Counted from the stretch's first letter, positions 35,136 to 43,759 are shown. The stretch: 64,000 bases of DNA from Clostridiales bacterium (GCA_019418225.1 DYCF01000017.1:35342-99341), one strand, 5' to 3'. Notes: a model not told the origin generated them from the sequence alone. Program-made: numbers and translations.

Positions 35136-36386
35136 TTAATGACCTTCTGAGTTTGCTTCTAATACATTTAATTTTTTAGCCATCCATTTTGTTGTACTTG
35201 CTTGAAGTAAAAGTGTAATTAGGATTGTCATAAATACTACTGAAGAAATCATTTCATATCCTGGGACTTTCATTGAAACAACCATCCCTGATAAAGCTGC
35301 CGGAATTACACCTGTTTCTCTTACCCACATCATAAATAATTTTTCATTTTTGCTCCATGCCGCATTTTTATCTGGCAATGTACATACAAGTACTACCAGT
35401 GGCCTTGCAATAAGCATTAAGATTGCAACTATAATCAGTGCCTTCGGACCATAAGCAATAAGTGATTTAAGGTCTACATGTGTTCCTAATACAATGAAGA
35501 TTGCCATTCTTGAAAGTGTTGCAATATTTTCTCTAAAATGAGTTGCTGATACGAAACTTTCTTCTGGTGCCCATAAGCCAAATTGTTTTTTATTACCTGA
35601 AATAAGGCCTGCAATAAAGACAGCCATATAACCACTACCATGAAGCTTATCTGTAATTTCATAGGCAAAAATTACTGCTAGTACAGATAAAATTGGACCA
35701 AACTCTCTAAAAATACCATAAGTTTTTTCACAAGATAGCATCTCGGTGCCAAATCCAATCACAATCCCTACGGCTGTACCTACACCAATCATCATTAAAA
35801 GTTCCATCATGCTTTTACTAAGTGTAAACTCATTTGAAACCACAATTGAAACTAAAGTTGTTACAAGAATCGCACCTACTGCATCATTAAAAGCTGATTC
35901 ACTAATAACAGTTTGTTTAAGTTTTTTCACAATAGAAACCTGTCCAAACACTGGTATTAAACTAGCTGGGTCTGTTGATGCTATAATCGCACCTAATAAT
36001 AAACTCACACTAAATGGTACACCAAATACTATGTATACGCCAAAGCCTACTACAAGCATAGAAATTACAACACCCAAAGTCGCCAGTAATCCTACCGACA
36101 CCTTCACTTTGCTCAGTACTTTTAATTTGACCTCACGTCCACCTTCATACAAGATAAACGCTGAACCAAAACTAATAATTATCTCATTAGCTGTTGGAAA
36201 TGTATCTACATTGACCATATTTAAAAACATAGGACCTACAATAATACCTAATAATAAATAAATCACCACATCAGGTATATTAATTTTTTCGCTTACCCAT
36301 CCCCCTAAAATACCGATTACGCCAATTATTCCTAATAATAAAAGAAGTTCATTGGCATTGATTGCTGCTACATTTAATGATTCCAT
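35136..36386 (-). CDS. CPA1-type Na+/H+ antiporter
   Basis: 416 residues with about 12 membrane helices. Family motifs: the unwound helix region ASTDPASLIPVF and the ion-binding Asn-Asp pair in SESAFNDAVGAILVT, typical of electroneutral/electrogenic NhaP-like exchangers. N-terminus MESLNVAAINANELLLLL. No cytosolic regulatory tail. Likely Na+ or K+ extrusion for pH and salt balance; ion preference is not determinable. Confidence 0.92.
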   Translation of the reverse strand: MESLNVAAINANELLLLLGIIGVIGILGGWVSEKINIPDVVIYLLLGIIVGPMFLNMVNVDTFPTANEIIISFGSAFILYEGGREVKLKVLSKVKVSVGLLATLGVVISMLVVGFGVYIVFGVPFSVSLLLGAIIASTDPASLIPVFGQVSIVKKLKQTVISESAFNDAVGAILVTTLVSIVVSNEFTLSKSMMELLMMIGVGTAVGIVIGFGTEMLSCEKTYGIFREFGPILSVLAVIFAYEITDKLHGSGYMAVFIAGLISGNKKQFGLWAPEESFVSATHFRENIATLSRMAIFIVLGTHVDLKSLIAYGPKALIIVAILMLIARPLVVLVCTLPDKNAAWSKNEKLFMMWVRETGVIPAALSGMVVSMKVPGYEMISSVVFMTILITLLLQASTTKWMAKKLNVLEANSEGH

Positions 36387-36594
36387 TTTATTTCTTCCCT
36401 CTCATTTAAATCTTGCGTCCAGACAAAAACTAGTTCAGGGCGTCACCCTATCATAACACCACCTATAATCTCAAAACAAGAGATTTGCCCGTTTAACTAC
36501 TACTCATTATTTTTTTAATTCATGTTTAAATTGGCAATTTATTTACATTTTATGTGAGTTATGATATATTGTTAAATAAAAAAGGTGGTACTTT

Positions 36595-37656
36595 ATGAAA
36601 AAACATTTACTCCTGTTCTTAGTCGTACTGGTACTCTTCATCACACCACTCTATGCAAATACGACCAAGACTATCTATCTTAACGATTTTCTTTACCAAC
36701 CTATACATAAGGTTCTTTCAAAAGATGATACAACTTACATTAGCTTGGAGGACTTAAACCAACTAACGTATAGTTCTTATACACAGACTGACAACTCTTT
36801 AGTCATTGACTTCAATGGCACAACGATTAAAACTGACATCGACAGTCGCTTACTAAAGGTCGGCAATACAACTTTTACACTTTCATCACCTATTGCCCTT
36901 ATTAATGATGTTATTTATATCCCTACACAATTTTTTACGGTCTTAAATTATACTTATGCTGAAAATGACGCTTCCCTAAGTTTTACATCACCCACGCCTT
37001 ATTCAACTACAACGGATAGTTATAAGGGGCATACAAAAATCAGTGCAGGTGATACAAATCTAGCAGATTTAGTAAAAGATGCAAGCACAACACCTGAAGA
37101 AGGTGAAATACTTCTCAAGGATGCTATTAAAAATAATCGCTATCTGGTTTTACCTTTTAAGTCACCAAGTCCTCAGCTTTTAAATGCGCTTAGAACCAAT
37201 CTTAAATCCAGTAAACCTATGGAGATTGTTGTCCGTAAGGCTGACTTTTTAAGCAAAACACCAAGTATAAGTACCCTAGAAACAGTACCTATCACCCCGC
37301 TCCTAGGTGGTGAAAAGCTCTCAATCAAAATAAATGCTACAACACTTACCTCTACTTTCTTTGAACTTGCTTTTAACCCAAGTGATGATACGAATCTAAT
37401 CGATAGTGATAAAACTTTCGATGCCATTTTAACTAGGCTTATTTATTCTTATTACAGAGACTACTATCATTTAAAAGATGATGTTCATTTTTCACCTGTC
37501 TCTACTATAGAAATGAAACGCTCAGATGCAATGCACTTTAAGGTTTATCTTAATGAGGTTATGGATACTGTACCTAGTAGCTATGAAATGATTATCTCCA
37601 AGCAAATGCATGCAGACCGCATAAGTTACCTCGTAGATTTTGTTAAACTCTCATAA
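36595..37656 (+). CDS. Secreted protein with N-terminal copper-amine-oxidase-like (stalk) domain
   Basis: 353 residues. Signal peptide 1-21 (FITPLYA-NTT). Residues about 25-130 look like a pair of stalk-type beta repeats (YISLEDLNQLTYSSYTQTDN, VIYIPTQFFTVLNYTYAEND). The remaining 220 residues match no family I recognise; they contain no obvious catalytic motif. GGTGG lies nine bases before the ATG. Monocistronic, terminator at 37663. Probably a cell-surface or extracellular structural/adhesive protein. Confidence 0.75.
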   Translation: MKKHLLLFLVVLVLFITPLYANTTKTIYLNDFLYQPIHKVLSKDDTTYISLEDLNQLTYSSYTQTDNSLVIDFNGTTIKTDIDSRLLKVGNTTFTLSSPIALINDVIYIPTQFFTVLNYTYAENDASLSFTSPTPYSTTTDSYKGHTKISAGDTNLADLVKDASTTPEEGEILLKDAIKNNRYLVLPFKSPSPQLLNALRTNLKSSKPMEIVVRKADFLSKTPSISTLETVPITPLLGGEKLSIKINATTLTSTFFELAFNPSDDTNLIDSDKTFDAILTRLIYSYYRDYYHLKDDVHFSPVSTIEMKRSDAMHFKVYLNEVMDTVPSSYEMIISKQMHADRISYLVDFVKLS

Positions 37657-37662
37657 AAAATT

Positions 37663-37711
37663 AACACCTAAAAAGGAGAACTTGTATTTTTTTCCTTTTT
37701 AGGTGTTTTTT
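37663..37711 (+). terminator. Terminator of the stalk-domain gene
   Basis: A 15-bp stem AACACCTAAAAAGGA / TCCTTTTTAGGTGTT followed by TTTTT, starting seven bases after the stop codon. Confidence 0.85.
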
Positions 37712-37776
37712 ATTATCCAAATTTCATCCACATTAATATTATGATAGTGAATTAATTTTACGAAGAGGAATTCATT

Positions 37777-38649
37777 ATGAATAATAATATATTAAACTTA
37801 TTACTACTCTCAACAGCTTCTTTATCTTCTCTTGGTCATGCCTCCTTAGCCAAAAGTGCCTCTGCACTGCGTAATACAGATCCACCCGAGATGCAAGACA
37901 CAGAAGTCGCCACACAGAATTCACAAAATCAACAAACCCAGCAAACAACTGCTAATATCCTCAATACCATGCCCATAAATGCGCCTGTTTTTAACGCAGA
38001 AGTTGATGCATTACTTCCTAATGATTTAAAAGCTCGTTTTGTACTGCCACCACTCCCCTTTGCTTATGATGCCCTTGAGCCTTATATTGATGCAGAAACA
38101 ATGCGAATCCATCATGATCGCCATCATCAAACTTATGTCAATAACTTAAATGATGCCATCTCTAGATATCCAGAACTTTATGCTTATACCTTAGCTCAAA
38201 TGCTTACTTATGCCGATATGCTCCCTAGTGATGTAAAAAGTGCCATTCTCAATAACGGTGGCGGCCATTATAATCATTCTTTTATATGGAATACACTTTC
38301 TCCTGAAGGTAATATGCTCCCTTCAGGCACTATTTCTACCGCTATTAATCGTGAATTTGGCTCTTATTCTAACTTTAAACGTGCATTTACTGCTGCTGCC
38401 CTTAGTGTCTTTGGGTCTGGTTATGCTTGGCTTGTTTTAACACCTGGCGGACGCCTTGAAATTATTACAACTCGTAATCAATATACACCGCTTCCACTTA
38501 ATCTCATCCCACTTCTTGCAATCGATGTTTGGGAACATGCTTATTATCTAAAACAACAAAACAACCGTGATCGCTACATTGAAAACTGGTTCAACGTTAT
38601 CAACTGGCCTTATGTCAACAGCATTTATGAAGCTGCTTTGCAATCATAG
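37777..38649 (+). CDS. Superoxide dismutase (Mn/Fe type) with long N-terminal extension
   Basis: 290 residues, about 85 more than a normal SOD. The SOD proper begins near residue 88 (LPPLPFAYDALEPYID). Metal ligands lie in MRIHHDRHHQTYV, GGHYNHSFIW and AIDVWEHAYYL (Asp, His). Gly-Gly-Gly-His and the Gln of TTRNQYTPL favour the Mn-type active site. The extension starts with a weakly hydrophobic stretch (ILNLLLLSTASLSSLGHA) lacking an early positive charge, then a Gln/Thr-rich linker (QNSQNQQTQQTT). It may be secreted or membrane-tethered, but the signal is atypical. Confidence 0.88.
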   Translation: MNNNILNLLLLSTASLSSLGHASLAKSASALRNTDPPEMQDTEVATQNSQNQQTQQTTANILNTMPINAPVFNAEVDALLPNDLKARFVLPPLPFAYDALEPYIDAETMRIHHDRHHQTYVNNLNDAISRYPELYAYTLAQMLTYADMLPSDVKSAILNNGGGHYNHSFIWNTLSPEGNMLPSGTISTAINREFGSYSNFKRAFTAAALSVFGSGYAWLVLTPGGRLEIITTRNQYTPLPLNLIPLLAIDVWEHAYYLKQQNNRDRYIENWFNVINWPYVNSIYEAALQS

Positions 38650-38698
38650 TAGCAACTTTACAAGCATAAATGACTGGCGTCCTAAGATGCTTGCTAGT

Positions 38699-38757
38699 AA
38701 AAGCCTTAGGAAGACATAGCTCTCTAGGCATATGTTATTTTCCGTAGGCTTTTTTTA
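38699..38757 (+). terminator. Probable terminator of the SOD gene
   Basis: Stem AAAAGCCTTAGGAA / TTCCGTAGGCTTTT (two mismatches) with an inner ACATA/TATGT helix and a trailing T7 run. Confidence 0.65.
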
Positions 38758-38863
38758 TAATCAAGGCCTCTCAAAATGATATATGCCTACTATTCATTAA
38801 GTCAGTTTTATGATATGATGAAAGTTATGAACTTAAAGCTTACGTTATGGAAGGTACAAACTT

Positions 38864-39979
38864 ATGAATTTTAAATCACTTGGAATTAATGAAGATACAA
38901 TTAAAATATTAAAACACTCCGGCATCACTACACCTACCCCTATACAGGAACAAGCCATTCCACTTATTAAAATGGGGAAAGATGTAATCGGACAAGCTCA
39001 AACTGGTACAGGTAAAACACTTGCCTTCTTACTGCCTCTTTTTGAGCAAATCAATGTAAAGGCACATCATGTACAAGTGCTTATTCTTTCACCAACAAGG
39101 GAACTTGCCCTTCAAATTACTACAGAGGCTGAAAAACTAGCGAAAGACCGTGGTATTAATGTCCTTGCTGTTTATGGTGGCAAAGATCCAAATAAACAAA
39201 TTAAAAAGTTAAACAATGGTGCACATGTCGTCATTGCCACACCTGGTCGTCTTTTAGATTATATTGGGCGTAAAACCATCGATTTACATCAAACCAAAAC
39301 TTTCGTATTAGACGAAGCGGACCAAATGCTTTTCATGGGCTTTAAAAATGAAGTAGAATCCATTATTTCACAGCTTCCTAAAAAACGCCAGACACTATGC
39401 TTCTCAGCCACCATGGAGGCTGCCGTGAAAAAGCTTGCTTATCGTTATACAAAAGACCCTGCTGTTGTAACTATCACAAAAAAAGAAGTCACACTTTCAG
39501 GTATCCGCCAAGAACTTGTAGAAACTACCGACCGCTGGAAACAAGCTTCTCTTTGTAAAGTCCTTGAAGAAGATAATCCTTTCTTAGCCATCATCTTCTG
39601 TCGTACAAAACGCCGTGTAGATACTTTATATGAAGCTTTAAAATCACGTCATTACAATGTGGCAAAACTTCATAGTGATATCCTTCAATCTAAACGCGAA
39701 CGCATTATGAAATCCTTTAGAAATGCTGATATCCAATATCTCGTTGCAACAGACGTTGCCGCAAGAGGCTTAGATGTTACAGGGGTAACACATATTTACA
39801 ATTACGATATTCCAGAAACACCAGAAACTTATATCCATCGTATCGGTCGTACTGGCCGTGCTGGTGAAGAAGGCTATACCTGTATGTTCGTAGATCCTAA
39901 AAATGAGGCAACCTTATCAGAGATTGAAAAAGCCATCAAGATGAAACTGCCTCGCAGACATGTTACAATTGAACGCTAA
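38864..39979 (+). CDS. DEAD-box ATP-dependent RNA helicase
   Basis: 371 residues: the two RecA-like domains only, with no C-terminal RNA-binding extension. Q-motif (TTPTPIQEQAIPL), motif I AQTGTGKT, Ia PTRELALQ, II VLDEADQML, III SAT, V ATDVAARGLDV, VI HRIGRTGRAG. It probably remodels RNA or ribosome precursors. It converges on the cold-shock gene, with one terminator serving both, so a link to cold adaptation is plausible but inferred from position only. Confidence 0.94.
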   Translation: MNFKSLGINEDTIKILKHSGITTPTPIQEQAIPLIKMGKDVIGQAQTGTGKTLAFLLPLFEQINVKAHHVQVLILSPTRELALQITTEAEKLAKDRGINVLAVYGGKDPNKQIKKLNNGAHVVIATPGRLLDYIGRKTIDLHQTKTFVLDEADQMLFMGFKNEVESIISQLPKKRQTLCFSATMEAAVKKLAYRYTKDPAVVTITKKEVTLSGIRQELVETTDRWKQASLCKVLEEDNPFLAIIFCRTKRRVDTLYEALKSRHYNVAKLHSDILQSKRERIMKSFRNADIQYLVATDVAARGLDVTGVTHIYNYDIPETPETYIHRIGRTGRAGEEGYTCMFVDPKNEATLSEIEKAIKMKLPRRHVTIER

Positions 39980-40011
39980 AACTCAAGAAATAACCTTTCT
40001 ACTCTATCAAA

Positions 40012-40050
40012 AAAAGGCTCTTACATTAACAAGTAATGTAAGAGCCTTTT
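40012..40050. terminator. Bidirectional terminator between DEAD helicase and csp
   Basis: A 16-nt stem AAAAGGCTCTTACATT / AATGTAAGAGCCTTTT with A and T runs on both sides, placed between the two convergent stop codons. Confidence 0.9.
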
Positions 40051-40064
40051 GAACTTAATAAAAA

Positions 40065-40265
40065 TTAAGCTTTAGTTACGTTTGCAGCTTGGTCGCCACG
40101 GTTTCCTTGAACGATATCGAAAGTTACTTTTTGGCCTTCTTCAAGAGTTTTGAATCCGTCACCTTGAATAGCTGAGAAATGTACGAAAACGTCATCTCCA
40201 TCTTCTCTAGCGATAAATCCAAATCCTTTTTCTGCGTTAAACCATTTAACTGTACCTTGATTCAT
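40065..40265 (-). CDS. csp: Cold-shock protein
   Basis: 66 residues, a single cold-shock domain with RNP1 KGFGFI and RNP2 VFVHFSAI. It binds single-stranded RNA/DNA and acts as an RNA chaperone. TAAGGAGGT lies eight bases before the ATG. The transcript begins about 165 nt upstream at a perfect consensus promoter and has a structured 5' leader, as is usual for csp mRNAs. Confidence 0.97.
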   Translation of the reverse strand: MNQGTVKWFNAEKGFGFIAREDGDDVFVHFSAIQGDGFKTLEEGQKVTFDIVQGNRGDQAANVTKA

Positions 40266-40313
40266 AGTGGTACCTCCTTAAAAATAATTACACATATTTA
40301 CAAGCCAAAAAAT

Positions 40314-40410
40314 AAAATTCACATGTTGTCACAAACAAGATTCCCCTTTTCTATACCATCTGCTGCATTGTCGATAAGGGCAATATAGTTTCTGATAACA
40401 TGTGAAATTT
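40314..40410 (-). promoter_or_regulatory. Structured csp 5' leader
   Basis: An 18-nt inverted repeat (40314-40331 with 40393-40410, two non-pairing positions, core TTCACATGTT / AACATGTGAA) closes a ~60-nt loop in the csp leader. Such leaders often switch fold with temperature; that role is inferred. Confidence 0.6.
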
Positions 40411-40437
40411 AGAAGTTGCTTTAAATACATTAATAAT

Positions 40438-40466
40438 ATTATATGATTAAACAGTCTTTTTGTCAA
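40438..40466 (-). promoter_or_regulatory. Perfect consensus promoter of csp
   Basis: TTGACA (40466-40461), 17-bp spacer, TATAAT (40443-40438) on the minus strand. Confidence 0.9.
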
Positions 40467-40709
40467 GTAACTTTCACCCTCTTTGGCTTGATTTTTTTAT
40501 TTTATACTATAATTTTATGTATATTTTTCCCTTACATTAGTTTTCCATCTCTCACTTTTATTTAGCATATTGCACAACATAATTTTTGAATCTGTATTAA
40601 AAATATAACTTTATCTAGTTAATCCCCTATTTTCCCATCTCTTCTAATATAAATCTTAATTTTTAATCATTTACTTTTAATTTAATTCCAACTTCTCCTA
40701 TAGATAAAC
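40467..40709. other. AT-rich non-coding interval
   Basis: About 240 bp between the csp promoter and the promoter of the small peptide gene. No ORF, repeat or hairpin stands out. Confidence 0.4.
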
Positions 40710-40738
40710 TTTACTTTGTGTGATATTTATCATATAAT
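40710..40738 (+). promoter_or_regulatory. Putative promoter of the 30-residue peptide gene
   Basis: TTTACT (40710-40715), 17-bp spacer, TATAAT (40733-40738), 60 nt upstream of the small ORF. Confidence 0.6.
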
Positions 40739-40797
40739 ATAAATCTACTTATGATAGAATATTTATATATTATAAAATTAAAAGGAGTTTCTTTATT

Positions 40798-40890
40798 ATG
40801 TCATTTTACGCAAAATACCAAGTAGCGATTTTATACATAATTTCAATTTCAATATTAACTGGTGTTTCTTATATCTGCTTGCGTGTATAA
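40798..40890 (+). CDS. Candidate 30-residue membrane peptide
   Basis: An ORF of 30 codons, MSFYAKYQVAILYIISISIL onwards, ending YICLRV. AAAAGGAG lies nine bases before the ATG and a plausible promoter 60 nt upstream. The peptide has one predicted membrane helix (about residues 8-26) with a Lys at the N-terminal side and an Arg at the C-terminus. It is followed immediately by tandem repeats and a perfect hairpin. I recognise no family; toxin-like or small regulatory membrane peptides have this shape, but nothing proves that here. Confidence 0.5.
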   Translation: MSFYAKYQVAILYIISISILTGVSYICLRV

Positions 40891-40967
40891 TGATATCTTT
40901 AATATTGATATCTTCAATTGATATCTTTAATATTGATATCTTCAATTGATATCTTTAATATTGATAG
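40891..40967 (+). repeat. Tandem 28-bp repeat, 2.75 copies
   Basis: The unit TGATATCTTTAATATTGATA-TCTTCAAT repeats exactly at 40891-40918 and 40919-40946, with a 21-nt partial copy to 40967. It is built of GATATC and AATATT palindromes and starts on the base after the stop codon of the small ORF. Confidence 0.9.
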
Positions 40968-40968
40968 A

Positions 40969-41010
40969 CTAAATGCCCTTAAGCTCATCTCCATGCTTAA
41001 GGGCATTTAG
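40969..41010 (+). terminator. Perfect 15-bp hairpin downstream of the small ORF
   Basis: CTAAATGCCCTTAAG pairs exactly with CTTAAGGGCATTTAG across a 12-nt loop. The tail is only moderately U-rich (CATTTACTTC), so termination is likely but not textbook. Confidence 0.65.
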
Positions 41011-41529
41011 CATTTACTTCTATACTATTAGACTTTAAGTATGCTTCAAGTGCAGCATAAATAAACCAACTAGCCTTGCATTATCAACTCAAGTTCTGAG
41101 TTTGCACCACACTTTAAACTCCCGATTTCCTTCTGCTTTGCACCATTTAAAGATGTCTTCCCACAATTTCCGCCAAAAGCCTCCCAGTTCTTCTAGTGTC
41201 CATTGCGTTTCTTACTTTCTTAAATAGTGCAAAACCTCCAAAAATCAAACAAGCTGGGAGGCCAAATCTTAAGACTTCTACATGTTGAGGTACCTAAAGT
41301 CTTAAATATTTGATTTTAAAGTATAAGTAATAACTTTATTTACTCTGTGTAAGTCCTCCTAATCATGGCGGCTACGTCTATGCATCCTCTCCACCTCCAC
41401 CGCATGCCAAAGCACTATTGGTTTATAGCTTATAAGTAAGCCTTCTGTATTGGCGTTTGAATTATTTGTGCTTACACTCCTATATATGTTCTAAAAGATA
41501 ACGTTTCCCTAAAGTTTTTAATAAAAAAT
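41011..41529. other. Gene-poor interval, no recognisable feature
   Basis: About 520 bp without an open frame of useful length. A short inverted repeat (TCAAACAAGC... ACTTCTACATG) and scattered pyrimidine runs are present, but nothing I can name. Confidence 0.4.
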
Positions 41530-41798
41530 TCACCTTAAATTCAATAGGCTCTTAAGGAGTAACATAAGTTTTCCATTATAATGCCTTACAGGTATATCTT
41601 TTAAATCAACTTGCTTACCCTCTACTTCTACTTTTTCTTCATTTGGCATAATCTCTGACCATGTCTTCATAGGATAAGCTGTTAGGTCAATAAGCCCCAT
41701 CTCTTCAGCTTTTGCATAGCTGGTGCCGCATAATGTGTATCCATAATAGGAGGTGCCACACCCCCTATACTTGTTAACTTTGCAATATCCGCCTTATC
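41530..41798 (-). pseudogene. Frameshifted remnant of a surface-type protein gene
   Basis: Translating the minus strand gives DKADIAKLTSIGGVAPPIMD and on to AAPAMQK. After a +1/-1 shift near 41720 it continues in another frame as KAEEMGLIDLTAYPMKTW and KVEVEGKQVDLKDIPVRHYN, then GKLMLLLKSL and a stop at 41530. The AxKAEEMGLI and LKDIPVRHYNGKLML segments resemble SLH and stalk-domain proteins. No start or intact frame remains. The identity is a guess from short motifs. Confidence 0.5.
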
Positions 41799-41912
41799 CT
41801 TGTTTGCTTACTGTCTACAAATTACTACTAGCCTACTAACATTATCCTCTGGCTCTTAATTATGTATTATAACCATTTTCAACCAGACTATTGGATTGTG
41901 TGCACCAAGCAC
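41799..41912. other. Interval between two decayed remnants
   Basis: About 110 bp, no feature seen. Confidence 0.3.
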
Positions 41913-42013
41913 TGCTTATTTTTAATCTCAACTAAATTATTACAATACTTTCTAATATTATCATCATGAGAAATTATAAAGATAATTAATAGTCCCCCAA
42001 TAAGCACGTCAAC
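41913..42013 (-). pseudogene. Remnant of an ABC ATPase C-terminal segment
   Basis: The minus strand reads VDVLIGGLLIIFIISHDDNI and continues RKYCNNLVEIKNKQ in one frame of about 33 codons before stops. The ISHDxNIxxxCNNLVEIKN pattern matches the H-loop region of ABC-F or related ATPases. The upstream ATP-binding motifs are absent, so only a short scar remains. A nearby minus-strand stretch (about 42070-42180) reads ERLSEGKKNMQWMRAIL and may be part of the same decayed locus. Confidence 0.45.
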
Positions 42014-42337
42014 TTTAAATGTAAAAACAACACATGCTTCTTATACTGTTTTAACACCATCTCTTCTTACTCTCTATACTTATTCAATTTATTACGCCTA
42101 ACTACTTGAGCTAATATTGCTCTCATCCATTGCATATTTTTCTTACCCTCACTTAATCTTTCTCTTCTTCCCACAAAAATAGCCTTCTATGAATTTATTT
42201 TATCATAGAAAGCTGTATTAGGATTTTAATTTACAGCCTTTTATTCATACACTCTGTGCAATGCTTAAACGATATCTTCAGATAGCCTAATTTTTTCATT
42301 ATTTTACTACACTTTTAGGTATTACACACTGAAACAA

Positions 42338-42386
42338 AAAAAGAGATAAGCACTGTATCTATTGATACTCGCTGCTTATCTCTTTT
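42338..42386 (-). terminator. tRNA-Glu terminator
   Basis: A perfect 14-bp stem AAAAGAGATAAGCA / TGCTTATCTCTTTT with a 21-nt loop, U-tailed on the minus strand, directly after the tRNA. Confidence 0.85.
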
Positions 42387-42392
42387 AACTAG

Positions 42393-42464
42393 TGACCCAT
42401 ACGGGAATCGAACCCATGATTTCACCGTGAGAGGGTGACGTCTTGACCGCTTGACCAATGGGCC
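42393..42464 (-). tRNA. tRNA-Glu (anticodon CTC)
   Basis: The minus strand folds as a cloverleaf: acceptor GGCCCAT / ATGGGTC with discriminator A, D-arm GGTCAAGCGGTCAAGAC, anticodon stem TCACC / GGTGA with loop CTCTCAC (anticodon CTC), and T-arm GGGTTCGATTCCC. CCA is not encoded. The sequence closely follows Firmicute tRNA-Glu genes. It reads GAG codons. Confidence 0.95.
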
Positions 42465-42475
42465 ATTTCTTCTAT

Positions 42476-42504
42476 AGTATAACTTAATTACTTTTAATTT
42501 GCAA
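42476..42504 (-). promoter_or_regulatory. tRNA-Glu promoter
   Basis: TTGCAA (42504-42499), 17-bp spacer, TATACT (42481-42476), 12 nt before the tRNA 5' end. Confidence 0.8.
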
Positions 42505-42751
42505 CACTTTTATTTATTTTTAATTTTATATAATTAATTTTATTTAACTTTATTTTATTTTTATATTTATACTTTTTTGTTAATTTATATTTTAAATACC
42601 AAGGTTTTGTATTATACTAAAGCCAAGATTATTAGCTTGGCTTTAAGCTAACCTCTTTATGATGTTATTGACAGTATTTATGACTTGTATAGGGACTTAA
42701 CAAAGTGTAATATGGCTTGATTTTAAATCTATATTATAAAAGGAGTTTCAT
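42505..42751. other. AT-rich interval with one hairpin
   Basis: About 245 bp. A 10-bp stem TAAAGCCAAG / CTTGGCTTTA lies at 42618-42645 without a U tail. The rest is the promoter region of the membrane-protein gene at 42752. Confidence 0.45.
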
Positions 42752-43261
42752 ATGAGTAGAGACAATATAACTGTGGGGATTATTTTTGTTGCTATTGGAT
42801 TATTAGGTGTTTTAGGTCATTTCTTTAATTTTAGCTTTTTGCATCTGTGGAATCTTTGGCCATTAGCTGTGCTTATTCCTGGACTTTGTTTTGAAGTCGG
42901 TTACTTTACTTCAGGGCGTGCACCTGGGGTACTTGTTCCTGGTGGAATTTTAACAACGATTGGCCTGCTCTTCTTCTTTGAGGTATTTACTAATTGGCAC
43001 TTTAGTGCCTATACTTGGCCAGTCTATATTTTGGCACCTGCTGTAGGACTTTTTCAACTTTATCTATTTAGCAAACCACGTAATTCAGGACTTTTAATTC
43101 CTGTTGGCATCTTAACCTTAGTGGCCGGGATAAGTTTTGCAAGTATGGTATTTGGCAACATCTGGAATCTCATCTTTAGTAACTCTCTTGTTTGGCCTAT
43201 CTTACTTGTCATTATTGGACTTATCATCATATTCGCCAAATCAGGCACAAGTCAAAATTAA
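42752..43261 (+). CDS. Small hydrophobic membrane protein (LiaF/DUF5668-like repeats)
   Basis: 169 residues, almost entirely membrane. About six helices are arranged as three similar pairs. Each pair includes a Trp-Pro motif (LWNLWPLAVLIPG, YTWPVYILAPA, SLVWPILLVIIGL), as in the transmembrane domains of LiaF-like and DUF5668 proteins. AAAAGGAG precedes the start. A cell-envelope stress role is possible by family analogy only. Confidence 0.7.
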   Translation: MSRDNITVGIIFVAIGLLGVLGHFFNFSFLHLWNLWPLAVLIPGLCFEVGYFTSGRAPGVLVPGGILTTIGLLFFFEVFTNWHFSAYTWPVYILAPAVGLFQLYLFSKPRNSGLLIPVGILTLVAGISFASMVFGNIWNLIFSNSLVWPILLVIIGLIIIFAKSGTSQN

Positions 43262-43277
43262 GAGCGTGACGCACACC

Positions 43278-43331
43278 AAAGAAGGATGTGTTACAAATTC
43301 ATCAAAGATTTTGTAACACATCCTTCTTTAT
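43278..43331. terminator. Bidirectional terminator
   Basis: A 20-bp stem AAAGAAGGATGTG... / ...CACATCCTTCTTT between the convergent membrane-protein and ssb genes. Confidence 0.88.
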
Positions 43332-43343
43332 CTTAAAAATTAC

Positions 43344-43691
43344 CTATTCTTTTGAAGCAGCGATTTCTTCTTGATCTGCTACTTCTTTCTTTGTATCTGC
43401 AAACTCAAAATGATCTAAAATAACTTTGAGTGTATTGCGTTTATTCCCTTCATGGTCAATATATTGAGAATCTGTTAAATGACCCTCTATACAAATTCTA
43501 CTGCCTTTTTTCACATATTGTGAAAGGATTTCGGCTTGTTTATTGAAGGCCACTATATCTATGAAATTCGCATTAGCCTTTTCACTTCTTGTATGGACTG
43601 CAATCCTAAATTGTACATATTTTGTACCTGTGGCTGCTTCTTGCAATTCAATATCCTTTGTAACATTACCCATTAAATTAACTTGGTTCAT
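43344..43691 (-). CDS. ssb: Short single-stranded DNA-binding protein
   Basis: 115 residues with one OB fold: MNQVNLMGNVTKDIEL, FRIAVHTRSEKANANFIDIVAFNKQAE and GSRICIEGHL are characteristic. It lacks the Gly/Pro-rich linker and the acidic DDxIPF tip that recruits repair proteins, ending instead in QEEIAASKE. It is therefore probably an accessory paralogue, with the replication SSB encoded elsewhere. Confidence 0.93.
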   Translation of the reverse strand: MNQVNLMGNVTKDIELQEAATGTKYVQFRIAVHTRSEKANANFIDIVAFNKQAEILSQYVKKGSRICIEGHLTDSQYIDHEGNKRNTLKVILDHFEFADTKKEVADQEEIAASKE

Positions 43692-43759
43692 AGCCTACCT
43701 CCTAAATGTTTTCTAGAGGATGCACATGTTTCTCTTTTTTTATACATTTAATAGTATAT

